Assembly (NCBI GenBank): GCA_019637295.1
Contig: JAHBVX010000008.1
Span: 248,001 to 312,000 of the forward strand
Reading direction: 5' to 3'
DNA: 64,000 nucleotides
Source of the DNA: Polyangiaceae bacterium
Lineage (GTDB): Bacteria > Myxococcota_A > Polyangia > Polyangiales > Polyangiaceae
This document shows positions 52,809-61,809 of the stretch, in pieces. Under the pieces are notes generated by a model. That model searched no databases, was not told where the DNA came from, and saw only the letters and a program-made list of their open reading frames with translations. A program made the translations under genes and the position numbers. Every line of letters starts with the position of its first letter. Within the stretch, counting starts at the first letter, position 1.

Positions 52809-53794
52809 AGCGGCCCTCGCAGCTCGGCGGCGGCCTCGTCGCTCTGCCGACACCACTCGACCCAGCGCGCGATACCCTCCTCCAAGCTCACCCGAGGCTC
52901 GTAGCCGAACGCCGAGCGCGCCGCGCTCACGTCCGCGGCGGTGACGGGGCTCTCGCTCGCTCCAAGCGCCCCGAGCTCCACGTGCGCGGGGACCCCGAGC
53001 GCTTCGGCCAACAGCTCGATCAGCCGGCGGACGCGGACGGGCTCGCTCCGGCCGAGATTGAAGGTACCGAGGCGCGGCGCGGCGCAGACCCAGGTGATCG
53101 CGCCGAGCACGCCCTCGACGATGTCGTCCACGTAGGTGAAATCGCGCTGGGTGTCCTCGCCGTGCAGCAGGATCGGCTCACGCGCCAGCAGCTTGCGCGT
53201 GAAGGAGTGCACCGCCATGTCCGGTCGGCCACGAGGGCCATACACGGTGAAGAAGCGCACCAGGCAGATCGGCTGCCGATGCAGGTGATGCAGTGCGTGC
53301 GCCATCAGCTCCGCGCCGCGCTTGGTCGCGGCGTAAGGGGACAAGGGGCCGACGGCGGGGTCGTCCTCGCGGAAGGGGACGCGATCGGTAGCCCCGTAGA
53401 CGGACGACGTGGACGCGAAGACGACGGGGACGTTACCGGCCGCGCGTGCCGCGTCCAGGATCGCGAGCCCCCCGAGCTCGTTCACCTCCACGTAGCTGAC
53501 CGGATCCTCCACGCTGGCCCGCACCCCCGCGCGTGCCGCCAGGTGGACGACCGCATCCGGACGAACCCGCTCGAACAACGCGCCGACGGACTCACGGCTG
53601 CGCACGTCGCCGCGGACGAGCTCGTAGCCGCGCTGCCCCAGCGCCCAGGTCACGTTGCGCTCCTTCTGCGCCGGGTCGTAGTACGGATCGAAGCTGTCGA
53701 GCGCGATCACCCGCTGCCCCTGCTCCAGCAAGCGATCGGCGACCTTGGATCCGATGAATCCGGCGCCCCCCGTGACGAGTACCGTGCGTGCCAT
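52805..53794 (-). CDS. NAD-dependent sugar-nucleotide epimerase (UDP-glucuronate 4-epimerase-like)
   Basis: 329 residues from ATG 53794. An extended SDR fold: ARTVLVTGGAGFIGSKVADRLL (NAD loop GxxGxxG), LDSFDPYYDPAQKERN (4-epimerase-type loop), VVHLAARAGVRASVEDP, catalytic VFASTSSVYG and YAATKRGAE (Y..TK), FFTVYGPRGRPDMAVHSF, DTQRDFTYVDDIVEGVL. It most resembles UDP-GlcA/UDP-Gal C4 epimerases of capsule or LPS pathways. The stop overlaps the TTG of the flippase-like gene. Upstream 97 bases to the divergent outer membrane protein gene contain the likely promoters. Specific substrate uncertain. Confidence 0.9.
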   Translation of the reverse strand: MARTVLVTGGAGFIGSKVADRLLEQGQRVIALDSFDPYYDPAQKERNVTWALGQRGYELVRGDVRSRESVGALFERVRPDAVVHLAARAGVRASVEDPVSYVEVNELGGLAILDAARAAGNVPVVFASTSSVYGATDRVPFREDDPAVGPLSPYAATKRGAELMAHALHHLHRQPICLVRFFTVYGPRGRPDMAVHSFTRKLLAREPILLHGEDTQRDFTYVDDIVEGVLGAITWVCAAPRLGTFNLGRSEPVRVRRLIELLAEALGVPAHVELGALGASESPVTAADVSAARSAFGYEPRVSLEEGIARWVEWCRQSDEAAAELRGPL

Positions 53795-53851
53795 GTCGAA
53801 GGCCGCGCATCGTAGCCCGACCGGGTGACCCGGGGGCACAGGAACAATCGA

Positions 53852-53880
53852 GCTTTGTAACTTAGCGCGCCTAAAGTAAC
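53852..53880. promoter_or_regulatory. Divergent intergenic region with AT-rich near-palindrome
   Basis: Around 53857-53880, GTAAC repeats flank a near-palindromic TTAGCGCGCCTAA, 12 bases upstream of the outer-membrane gene start (53892) and 60 from the epimerase start. It could be an operator or the end of a promoter; support is weak. Confidence 0.25.
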
Positions 53881-53891
53881 GTCGGGCCACG

Positions 53892-55529
53892 ATGAGGCGG
53901 TGTTTGGCTGCTGCAGTGGCGCTGCTCCTGGCACCCCCAGCCTGGGCGGAAGGGGCGCCCTGGGTGGACTACGACGGGCTTGGCACACCGGAGCGCCACC
54001 AGTTCGGCGAGACCGGCGTCCAGCTGGGCGCGGAGTACCGAGCGAACTGGATGTACGTCAACCCCATCGACATCAACGGCGTCAAGCATCGCCGCGCGAG
54101 CTGGATCGAGCACAGGCTGCGTCTCGACTCGACCATCGACTACGAAGAGAAGGTTCGCCTCGTCACCAGCTTCGAGATCCTCGATGGGACGCTGTGGGGC
54201 GACAACGGCAGCTTCGGCGCCTCACCGAGCACGAACAGCGGCACCCGCGCCGCCGCGAAGAGCCCGAACAACACGCGCCCCGTCGTCGGCTACATCGGCG
54301 GGGACGAGCTGGACTCGGACAGCTACGGCTATGTCCTTGCGCCCGCGGATCCCGTCAAGGTTCGCCACCTCTATGGCGAGGTGGTGACGCCGGTGGGCAT
54401 GCTGCGCATTGGGCGCCAGCCCTCGGCGGACGGCACCACCATCCTGGTGTCCGACGGCGAAGGTCGCGGCAACCGCTTTGGCTTCTCCGGCTCCGGGGAC
54501 ACCTCTGATCGCATCCTGTTCGCCACCAAGCCCCTCGAGGGCTTCAAGCCCGAGGCCGAGCGCGACACCTCGCGGGAGCGCGGCGTGTTCCTGATCGGCT
54601 TCTACGATCGCGCCGCCTCCGAGCGCGTCGGGCTGTTCGGGGACGATCTCAACGCGGCGGGCGCCGTCGTTCGTTACCTGGCGCCGGAGCCCCGACAGCG
54701 CACCTATCTGGAGTTGCAGGGCATCTACGCGCACCGCTGGGAGACGGAGTTCGACACGAACATCCACATCAACCAGCTGCGCGCCATCCTGCGCGCGGAC
54801 AAGCTGACCGTGGGAGCCGAGGGCGTGTACATCTCTGGACGTACGCGAGAGGTGAGCGCAGCCTTGAGCCTCATCAACGCCGATCCGGTGGTGCGGCAGC
54901 GCGTGGCCCAGTGGGGCGCGCGCGCCGTGGCGCGCTGGGACGAACCGGCGTGGACCGCCTATCTCGAGCTCGACTTCGCGTCGGGGGATCGCAATCCGAA
55001 CCCGGGCACCCAGCTCACCCAGCTCTACTTCGCGCAGGACGCCAACGTGGGTCTGCTCATGTTCGAGCGCATCTTGGCCTTCGAGTCCGCCCGCTCGTCG
55101 GCGGTGGGTGTGGAGCTGCTCCGCCGCGTGGGCGCCACCACCTTCCCCGCCGAGCGCGTGGACAGCCGCGGCTCCTTCACCAACGCCATCGCCGTCTTCC
55201 CTCAGGCGGACGTGAGGCCCACGGACAACCTGCTCTTGCGCGGCGGCGTACTGGCCGCGTGGACGCCGACGGGCCTGGTGGACTCGATTCAGACCTTGGC
55301 CAACCGGGACGGCGTGAACGTGGAGGACGACCTGGTCAATTACCACGGCGGCAAGCCCGGGAAGTTCTACGGGGTGGAGCTCGACGGGCGCGTGCGCTGG
55401 TCATTTCTCGATCGGTTCTTGTTCGATCTCGAGGGCGCGATACTCTTTCCGGGCGACGCGTTCCACGACGAGAACCAGCAGGCCGTACGCAGCGTGCTGG
55501 TCCAGGGCCGTACCACCTTCGTGTTCTGA
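53892..55529 (+). CDS. Outer membrane beta-barrel protein (TIGR04551/alginate-export-like)
   Basis: 545 residues. Signal peptide MRRCLAAAVALLLAPPAWA. The mature protein is beta-rich with alternating strands (GVQLGAEYRANWMYVNP, RRASWIEHRLRLDSTIDYEEKVRLVTSFEIL, HLYGEVVTPVGMLRIGRQP, SGDTSDRILFATKP, TYLELQGIYAHRWETEFDTNIHINQLRAILR) and ends VQGRTTFVF, a C-terminal aromatic beta-signal for BAM. The GMLRIGRQP phrase is typical of a family of deltaproteobacterial proteins (TIGR04551) related to alginate export barrels. Probably a porin or exporter. The downstream lipoprotein starts 2 bases after its stop, so they are co-translated. Confidence 0.82.
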   Translation: MRRCLAAAVALLLAPPAWAEGAPWVDYDGLGTPERHQFGETGVQLGAEYRANWMYVNPIDINGVKHRRASWIEHRLRLDSTIDYEEKVRLVTSFEILDGTLWGDNGSFGASPSTNSGTRAAAKSPNNTRPVVGYIGGDELDSDSYGYVLAPADPVKVRHLYGEVVTPVGMLRIGRQPSADGTTILVSDGEGRGNRFGFSGSGDTSDRILFATKPLEGFKPEAERDTSRERGVFLIGFYDRAASERVGLFGDDLNAAGAVVRYLAPEPRQRTYLELQGIYAHRWETEFDTNIHINQLRAILRADKLTVGAEGVYISGRTREVSAALSLINADPVVRQRVAQWGARAVARWDEPAWTAYLELDFASGDRNPNPGTQLTQLYFAQDANVGLLMFERILAFESARSSAVGVELLRRVGATTFPAERVDSRGSFTNAIAVFPQADVRPTDNLLLRGGVLAAWTPTGLVDSIQTLANRDGVNVEDDLVNYHGGKPGKFYGVELDGRVRWSFLDRFLFDLEGAILFPGDAFHDENQQAVRSVLVQGRTTFVF

Positions 55530-55531
55530 CC

Positions 55532-56656
55532 ATGGCCTCCCTTCGCAACCTCCTGTCCCGCTTGGTCCTACTCGGCGCGTTCGTGTCCCCCTCGATGGCG
55601 TGCGAGACCTTCGATCCGCCGCCCGAGGGCTCGCTGGTGGGGGTGACCAACGGCATCATGGCGCGAGAGCCGGACGCCCCCATCGTGCTCGCGCTGAGCG
55701 AGACCTTCGAGCGGGGCAGCCTGAGGTTCAAGCTGGTCCGCGCGGTCATGGACGCGGACCGGAACCTGCTCGACGAGCAGTCGCCGCCGCTGCCCGACGA
55801 GTTCCGGGACACCATCGTCGTCGCCTACGACGACAAGCGCCCGGGCGATCCCGAAGCGAGCTTCGGTGGCACGGTGGACGTGAAGGGTCGCTTCGTCACC
55901 ATCACGCCCGACAAGGCGCTCGGCTACGCGGTTCCTTACCTGCTCTTGATCGAGCCAGGGCTGAAAGACCTCGCCGGAAATGTGACCATCCCGCGCCAAC
56001 GCTTGCCCTTCAGCTATGCGCTGCCGGCGGGCGGGAGCACCGTCTTTCCCACGGGCTACTACTACTTCTTGATCAACGTGGAGCTGCTCTCGACGCAGAT
56101 CCAGGCGTACGTGTACATGGAGGTGGACCCGGACACCGGGATTTGGCGCGCCAACTTCACCAATGGCAATCGCCTGCCCGCGCTCAACTCCCGCCCCGGT
56201 TGCCCGAGCTGTTCGGGCAGCGCGCCCATCTGCGCGTTGATCCCGACGCCGCGCTGCGTGGCGCCGAGCCTCAAGCAAGAAGCGCTCGAGGAGTTCTGGG
56301 ACTTCCTGCCCGAGCGTGAGCCGCCGGATGGCTACTACTTCATCGCCAATGGCTTCGCGAAGGATCAGGCGGATGGCAACATCGCGGTCGGCACGGTACC
56401 GTTCTTGATCGACATCACCATCGGTACGGGCGCGGTCCGCATCACCGCGGAGAACACGACCATGGCGGCCATCTTCGAGCCCAAGAACGGCCGCTGGGTG
56501 GGCAGCGGCAGCATCAACTCCGAGGTGGTCAAGATCAATGGCTTCGGCGAGGACCCGACCAAGGGCACCGTCGCCGCCTGGTCCTTGACCCAGGACGAAG
56601 TGAATCAGATCGAGGCCTTCGGCTACCCGATCCCCACGGATCTGGAGTGGCCGTAG
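55532..56656 (+). CDS. Secreted lipoprotein paired with the outer membrane barrel
   Basis: 374 residues. Signal peptide MASLRNLLSRLVLLGAFVSPSMAC with lipobox S-M-A-C. The mature part starts ETFDPPPEGSLVGVTNGIMAREPDAPIVLALSETFERGSLRFKLVRAVMDADRNLL and has Ig-like features (GTVDVKGRFVTITPDKALGYAVPYLLLIEPGLKDLAGNVTIPRQ, the Big_5 'L...Y.v.i..glkD.aGN' pattern). A CPSCSGSAPIC stretch lies in the middle. It follows the barrel gene by 2 bases, likely a periplasmic/outer membrane accessory of it. Function unknown. Confidence 0.75.
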   Translation: MASLRNLLSRLVLLGAFVSPSMACETFDPPPEGSLVGVTNGIMAREPDAPIVLALSETFERGSLRFKLVRAVMDADRNLLDEQSPPLPDEFRDTIVVAYDDKRPGDPEASFGGTVDVKGRFVTITPDKALGYAVPYLLLIEPGLKDLAGNVTIPRQRLPFSYALPAGGSTVFPTGYYYFLINVELLSTQIQAYVYMEVDPDTGIWRANFTNGNRLPALNSRPGCPSCSGSAPICALIPTPRCVAPSLKQEALEEFWDFLPEREPPDGYYFIANGFAKDQADGNIAVGTVPFLIDITIGTGAVRITAENTTMAAIFEPKNGRWVGSGSINSEVVKINGFGEDPTKGTVAAWSLTQDEVNQIEAFGYPIPTDLEWP

Positions 56657-56682
56657 CCCTACGCACAGGGACGGCCGGTCTC

Positions 56683-57696
56683 TCAGAAGCTACCGCTGAC
56701 GCCTGCCGAGCCCAGGCCGATCCAGGGCGTGACTCGGGCGCTCTTCTGCTCCCGCCCCGCGTCGAGCAACAGCAGGGTGACCCCGGCGGCGATGCCCACG
56801 CCGCCCACGATGAAGCCCGCAGTCGCGATGCGCTTCATGCTCCGCGCGTCGTTGTCGAGCTCGACGACCTGGTTCTTCTGCGCTGCACTGCAGTTCGGGT
56901 CGCAGCTCGAGAACAGGTCGTCCGAGTCGGACTGCTTGGCGCCGCCCTGGACCAGGAACACCGTGCCGACACCTAGCCCCACCACGCCGACGCCGAGAGA
57001 CACGAAGCCGCCGAGCTTCATCGGGCTCATGCCCTCGGTCGTCGCGCTCAGGCCCGGAGAGTCGGGGCCAGGCCCGGGCTCGTTCGGCAGCGTTGCGCCG
57101 GCGCTTGGCGACAGCTTCAACGTCACGGTCTCGCTGCCACCCTCGCTCAGCGTGACCTCCACGGGCGCCGCGGCGACACCCTCGCCGATCGCTTCGATGG
57201 TGTGCTTGCCCGGATCGACCGGGTAGGCGACGCCGAGCAGCGCGGCAGGTACGGTGACACCGCCCACCGTGACGCGCACCTCCTTGCCGTCGGCGCCCTC
57301 GAGGTGGATGGTGATGCGCGCCAGCCGGGCTTCGATCGCCGGCAGCTCGGTGTTGGCGGCCTCCTTCGCAGCCTTGAAAGCTGCGGGGGCGTTGGGCGCC
57401 AGCTCCTCGCGCTGCACCTTCAAGTACGCTTCGCGCGCACGCACCAGCCGACCGAGCTTCTCGTTCGAGCGGGCGATGTAGATGAGGTGCGGGATCGCGT
57501 GTACGAGCGACTCGGCACGCGAAAACAGGTTGACGGCCTCTTCGTAGCGCCCGGCGTCGAACGCCCGCTGGCCCTCCTCCGCAGCCGCGCGCGCGCCCGC
57601 ACGCTCCTCGTCGGTGACGGCTCCAGCGGCGCCTGCTAGCGCGAGCAGCCCAAGGGTAACGACCACGGAACCAATGAAACGCCTCGCCATGTTCAT
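56683..57696 (-). CDS. TPR/PEGA-type secreted envelope protein
   Basis: 337 residues. Signal peptide MARRFIGSVVVTLGLLALAGAAGA. Residues about 30-105 are TPR-like (ARAAAEEGQRAFDAGRYEEAVNLFSRAESLVHAIPHLIYIARSNEKLGRLVRAREAYLKVQ). Residues about 125-195 are a PEGA-like beta unit (RITIHLEGADGKEVRVTVGGVTVPAALLGVAYPVDPGKHTIEAIG ... VEVTLSEGGSETVTLKL), then helices (LGGFVSLGVGVVGLGVGTVFLVQG, RIATAGFIVGGVGIAAGVTLLLL) with CDPNC between. It is typical of Polyangiales, function unknown. Divergent from the kinase at 57795 over 98 bases. Confidence 0.8.
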   Translation of the reverse strand: MNMARRFIGSVVVTLGLLALAGAAGAVTDEERAGARAAAEEGQRAFDAGRYEEAVNLFSRAESLVHAIPHLIYIARSNEKLGRLVRAREAYLKVQREELAPNAPAAFKAAKEAANTELPAIEARLARITIHLEGADGKEVRVTVGGVTVPAALLGVAYPVDPGKHTIEAIGEGVAAAPVEVTLSEGGSETVTLKLSPSAGATLPNEPGPGPDSPGLSATTEGMSPMKLGGFVSLGVGVVGLGVGTVFLVQGGAKQSDSDDLFSSCDPNCSAAQKNQVVELDNDARSMKRIATAGFIVGGVGIAAGVTLLLLDAGREQKSARVTPWIGLGSAGVSGSF

Positions 57697-57794
57697 CCCG
57701 GGCGGATGCTAGCCAAGTGCGCGACGATCCGCAAAGGTGAGGTTCCTGGGGGGATGCCAACGGGCTCGGGACGCGCTACAGTTCGCCCTCGCCC

Positions 57795-59165
57795 ATGCTG
57801 TCGCCCGGGGACACCGTCGATGGAAAGTACAAGGTCGTCCGCCTGATCGGCGAGGGCGGCATGGGGGCAGTGTTCGAGGGCGAGAACACCGCCATCTCGC
57901 GCAGAGTGGCGATCAAGGTGCTCCACCCCCACGCCGCCCTCAGCGAGGACGCGGTCATGCGCTTCAAGCGCGAAGCCCGCGCCGCCGGGAAGATTGGCAA
58001 CGATCACATCCTGGAGATCCTGGATCTGGGCGCGCTGGCGGACGGCGCCCACTACATGGTCATGGAGTTCCTCGATGGGGAGCCGCTCGCGGCTCGCATC
58101 GAGCGCGGCCCGCTGCCGCCCGCGGAGGTCGTGAGCATCGCCCTGCAGTTGCTGGCCGGCCTCGGCGCCGCGCACTCCGCGGGCATCATCCATCGCGATC
58201 TCAAGCCCGATAACATCTTCCTCGTGCGCGAGAAGGCCGGCCGGCGTGACTTCGTCAAGCTGATCGATTTCGGTATCTCGAAATTCCAGCGCCTCGGAGA
58301 AGAGGGCGGCGAGATGCACATGACCCAGACGGGTACCCTGATGGGCACGCCCTACTACATGTCCCCGGAGCAGGCGAAGGGGACGCCCCCTCCGGATCTG
58401 CGCTCGGACATCTACTCCATCGGCGTCATCCTGTACGAGGCGCTGTCTGGCCGGGTGCCCTTCGACGCCAAGAACTTCAACGAGCTGATGTTCAAGATCG
58501 CGCTCGAGGAGGCGCCGGCCCTCGCCAGCGTCGCCCCGAGCATCGATCCGCGCCTGGCGGACATCGTTCAGCGCGCGATGGCCAAGAACCCCGACCATCG
58601 CCCGCCGACGTGTGAGGCGCTCTCCCAAGAGCTGTCGGCGTGGCTCGCGACCGCTGGCGACGCGCTGCATGCGCCAGCGCCCGCGATGCGGCTCTCCTCC
58701 CACGAGCTGCCGCAGGGCAGCGCCACCGCCAGCAACTGGAGTCAGTCCGGAGCCCATGTGGCGCCACCTGCTCCGAGCAAGTCCCCGGTCCTGCTGCTCG
58801 CGGGGCTCGGAGCCTTCGGACTGCTGTTGGTGTTGGGCGGCTCGGTGCTCGCGTACACCTGGGCCAGCTCCTCGAAGGCGGCGGGTCCGCCGCCCGTCGC
58901 TTCGGAGGCCGTCGAGACGACCACCGAAGGGGAACCGACCCCAAGCTCGAGCCTTACCGCGCCACCGCCGGATCCGGTCGAGACTGACGCGGACGCCGCC
59001 GCGTCTACCCCCGACGCTCCCCCCCCCGAATCGGACAAACCCGTGGCCAAGACCACCAAGTTGCCCACGGGTGCGAAGCCGCCACCCACCGGCACCGCGC
59101 CCACGTCGAAGCCACCTCCCAAGGCCACGGGCACCGGGCTCGGCAAAGCCGGCGAGTGGTACTGA
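57795..59165 (+). CDS. Hanks-type serine/threonine protein kinase
   Basis: 456 residues. Kinase domain 10-270: G-loop IGEGGMGAVFEG (18-29), Lys41 in VAIKVL, catalytic HRDLKPDN (133-140), DFG at 158-160, activation segment TQTGTLMGTPYYMSPEQAKG, DIYSIGVILYEALSGRVPF. A Pro/Ser linker and one transmembrane helix (LLLAGLGAFGLLLVLGGSVLAYTWA) follow, then an extracytoplasmic low-complexity tail (about 95 residues of P/T/A/E/D/K). No PASTA or sensor domain is visible. It phosphorylates proteins that FHA proteins can bind. It lies between a TPR/PEGA-like protein (divergent) and a GspC-like protein (convergent). Confidence 0.95.
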   Translation: MLSPGDTVDGKYKVVRLIGEGGMGAVFEGENTAISRRVAIKVLHPHAALSEDAVMRFKREARAAGKIGNDHILEILDLGALADGAHYMVMEFLDGEPLAARIERGPLPPAEVVSIALQLLAGLGAAHSAGIIHRDLKPDNIFLVREKAGRRDFVKLIDFGISKFQRLGEEGGEMHMTQTGTLMGTPYYMSPEQAKGTPPPDLRSDIYSIGVILYEALSGRVPFDAKNFNELMFKIALEEAPALASVAPSIDPRLADIVQRAMAKNPDHRPPTCEALSQELSAWLATAGDALHAPAPAMRLSSHELPQGSATASNWSQSGAHVAPPAPSKSPVLLLAGLGAFGLLLVLGGSVLAYTWASSSKAAGPPPVASEAVETTTEGEPTPSSSLTAPPPDPVETDADAAASTPDAPPPESDKPVAKTTKLPTGAKPPPTGTAPTSKPPPKATGTGLGKAGEWY

Positions 59166-59168
59166 CGC

Positions 59169-60152
59169 TCACGCGAGCGTCACGCTCACGGTCAGCCAGC
59201 GGCCCGCCTTGCGGCAGCGCAAGCTGAGGGCGCCGCGCTCGCGCGCTGCGCCGAGGGCGCGGCCCAAATCCCCGAGCTCGGTCAGCGTCGTGTCGTCCAC
59301 GCTCCCCAGCACGTCTCCGTCGCGGAAGCCCAGGTAGTGCAGGAGCGAGCCTTCGGGGACCACGCCGAGGGTCACGCCGACTACCGTCTCTCCCTCACGA
59401 ACGGGCGTCAGGCTCACTCCGGCGAGCAGCTCCTGTCCCCGCGCGAACAGCGCGTCGACGACCCCGCGCTCGATCGTGACTCGCGACGAAGTCACCTCGA
59501 TGGCGTTCGCGATCTCGCGCGACAGCTGCCAGACGGGCTCACGCTCGGCCGCGTCGGGCGTGTACGGGAGCCCCCGCGCCTCCGCCGCCTCGCGGACGCC
59601 GCGCGACAATCGCACTGCGCAGCGTCCACCGCTGCCCGCCAGGTGAACCCGATCCCACTCGATTTGCTGGATGCGATAGGCGCCCACGCGATCGCCGACG
59701 CGCCGAACGTCCGCCCGCTCCGTGTCGCTGCCGGCGACGAGGGCGAAGGCCCAGTCGGCGTCCTCACTGTGCGTGATGCCGCGGACCTCGATGCTCTCGC
59801 ACTCGCCGGCCGCGCGGGGGGCGCGAGTGGACGGGAGGGCCGGAGCGCCCTCGGCGAGCGGCAGATCCCGAGCCGCGAGGTTCGGCTTTGCGGCGCGCGG
59901 TCGCGGCGGCGCCGTCACCACGGCCAGCTTCGCCGACGACTCCGCCGTGCTCGGCTCTCGGCGCTCGCCTACGCGCCCCGTCGGCGGCGGGACTGAAGGT
60001 GGGAGCAAGTCGGGGGACACGGTGGTCGCCGGCGTGGGGTCCTCGTCTGGCTGCTGCTCGGGGGGAGAGCGGACGCCGAGCCACACGACGCAGACGCCGG
60101 TGAGCAGCATCACCGCGAGGGCCGCCAGCCGAACGCGCCGCTCCGTGGGCAT
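59169..60152 (-). CDS. GspC-like PDZ-domain inner membrane protein
   Basis: 327 residues from ATG 60152. An N-terminal helix [20 protein letters not shown] anchors it, then a Pro-rich linker and an HR-like domain ([65 protein letters not shown]: 'vvGi....p..s.Ai........g......vg..i.g..v..I..d.V.l' as in GspC/HR). The C-terminal PDZ-like part ([66 protein letters not shown]) matches GspC. No other type II secretion genes are in view, so it is an orphan copy. Confidence 0.75.
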   Translation of the reverse strand: MPTERRVRLAALAVMLLTGVCVVWLGVRSPPEQQPDEDPTPATTVSPDLLPPSVPPPTGRVGERREPSTAESSAKLAVVTAPPRPRAAKPNLAARDLPLAEGAPALPSTRAPRAAGECESIEVRGITHSEDADWAFALVAGSDTERADVRRVGDRVGAYRIQQIEWDRVHLAGSGGRCAVRLSRGVREAAEARGLPYTPDAAEREPVWQLSREIANAIEVTSSRVTIERGVVDALFARGQELLAGVSLTPVREGETVVGVTLGVVPEGSLLHYLGFRDGDVLGSVDDTTLTELGDLGRALGAARERGALSLRCRKAGRWLTVSVTLA

Positions 60153-60344
60153 GGTGCGGCCCAGGTGTGCCAAGATCGTGCCACCTCGGATCGCCGAAGG
60201 AAGGCGAACGAGGGCTCAGCCGCCCTCCGCCAACCTGGCATTCTCAGCTGGAGCGCCGACGGTAATGCGACAATCTGTCACTGTTGTCGGCTGCCCCTTG
60301 CGTCGCTCTGGCCTGCGTGGGCAGAACTCCCGCCGGAGGTGCCC

Positions 60345-60752
60345 ATGAGCATCGTCAAAGAGTTCAAAGAGTTTGCGGTCAAGGGCAACGTCATCGACCT
60401 CGCCGTCGGCGTGATCATCGGCGCGGCCTTCGGCAAGATCGTGTCGTCCTTCGTGGCGGACATCGTCACGCCGCCCCTCGGGGCGCTGACCGGCGGAGTC
60501 GACTTCCGCGACTTGGAGCTGGTGATCCAGCAGGCAGAGGGCGAGAAGGCGGCCGTCGCGCTGAAGTACGGCACCTTCCTTCAGGCGACCTTCGACTTCC
60601 TGATCGTGGCCGTCGCCATCTTCTTCATGGTGAAGATGATCAACCGCCTCAAGCGCAAGGAAGAAGCAGCGCCCGCTGCGCCGCCCGAGCCGACGGAGCA
60701 GGAGAAGCTCCTAGCGGAGATCCGAGACCTGCTCAAGGAGCGTCAGAGCTGA
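60345..60752 (+). CDS. mscL: Large-conductance mechanosensitive channel
   Basis: 135 residues (E. coli 136). [48 protein letters not shown] is the conserved N-helix and TM1; [33 protein letters not shown] is TM2 and the cytoplasmic basic end, then a C-terminal helix [25 protein letters not shown] ribosome site at 60335-60340 lies 4 bases before the ATG. It releases solutes on osmotic downshock. The 3' end overlaps the convergent LysR gene by 20 bases. Confidence 0.97.
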   Translation: MSIVKEFKEFAVKGNVIDLAVGVIIGAAFGKIVSSFVADIVTPPLGALTGGVDFRDLELVIQQAEGEKAAVALKYGTFLQATFDFLIVAVAIFFMVKMINRLKRKEEAAPAAPPEPTEQEKLLAEIRDLLKERQS

Positions 60753-61635
60753 GGGTCGCTGCCTCGTCGATCAAGATCTCCCCCAAGAAGTCGAGCACGG
60801 CGCGGATCCGCACGGACCGCGCCAGCTCGCGGTGTACGGCTTGCCAGATGCGTCGCGGCTCCGGCTCGCTGCGGGTCTCGAGCCGCAGGAGCCGCGGCTC
60901 GGGACCGGCGACGCTGCGAGGTAGGAGCGCGACGCCGAGGCCTCCGAGCGCAGCCGAGAAGATGGCGCTGACGCTGTCCGAGCGCAGCACGACTCGCGCG
61001 CTGCCGAGCCGAGCCTCGAACCAGTCGTTCTCGATCGAGAACGCGGGTTTGCTCGCGAACAGCAGCACATCGTGACCGGACAGGTCGGTCTCCGGGTCGG
61101 GCGGAACCCCTCGTCGCTGCAGGTACTCCTCGGTCGCGTACAAGGACAGGTGCACGCTCGAGAGCTGGCGCACCACCAGGTCGGGCTCGCGGGGGCGCGC
61201 CAACCGCAGCGCGATGTCTGCCTCTCGTCGCGCGAGATTCACGATCCGAGGCGTGCAGCTCAACTCCAACGTCAACGCCGGGTAGCGGGCGGCGAGCCGA
61301 GGCAAGTGCGGCGCGATGAAGCGCGTGCCGATCATCTCCGTCACGCTGATCACCACCGAGCCGGCGACGCGCTCGTCTGCGCCCACGACGCTGCGCTCGA
61401 GCGCGAACGCCTCCTCCTCCATGCGCTCGGCGAAGGGCAATAGATCGCGTCCCGCCTGCGTGAGCAGGTATCCATCGGGAGTGCGGTCGAACAACCGCGC
61501 TCCTAGCCGCTCCTCGAGCGAACCGAGCCGTCTACCCACGGTGGTGGCGTTGATGCGTAGCTCGCGGCTCGCCCGCGCCAAGGTCCCGCGCCGGCTGAGC
61601 GCGAGAAAGTATCGCAGGTCGTCCCAGTCGAGCAT
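60733..61635 (-). CDS. LysR-family transcriptional regulator
   Basis: 300 residues. N-terminal winged [65 protein letters not shown], followed by a linker helix and LysR_substrate domain ([69 protein letters not shown]). Related to the AsnC/LTTR subgroup with '[10 protein letters not shown]'. Effector and targets unknown; the divergently transcribed alpha/beta hydrolase at 61810 (174 bases apart) is a candidate target, as is usual for LysR genes. Confidence 0.94.
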   Translation of the reverse strand: MLDWDDLRYFLALSRRGTLARASRELRINATTVGRRLGSLEERLGARLFDRTPDGYLLTQAGRDLLPFAERMEEEAFALERSVVGADERVAGSVVISVTEMIGTRFIAPHLPRLAARYPALTLELSCTPRIVNLARREADIALRLARPREPDLVVRQLSSVHLSLYATEEYLQRRGVPPDPETDLSGHDVLLFASKPAFSIENDWFEARLGSARVVLRSDSVSAIFSAALGGLGVALLPRSVAGPEPRLLRLETRSEPEPRRIWQAVHRELARSVRIRAVLDFLGEILIDEAATLSSDAP

Positions 61636-61809
61636 CGCGCGCCCTCAGGGAGCGTAGCAAAGCCGCGGCCAGGCCGCTGCCTGCGCGAACGCAGCCGACC
61701 CATGCGTCCTTGCAGGCGCAGCCTTGCATGTTTGCCTGGCGATCTTGCAGCGCGACACGCCCGCCTCGGGGCCCCAGCTTTTCCTTGTACCCGAACCCAG
61801 GAGCTCAGC

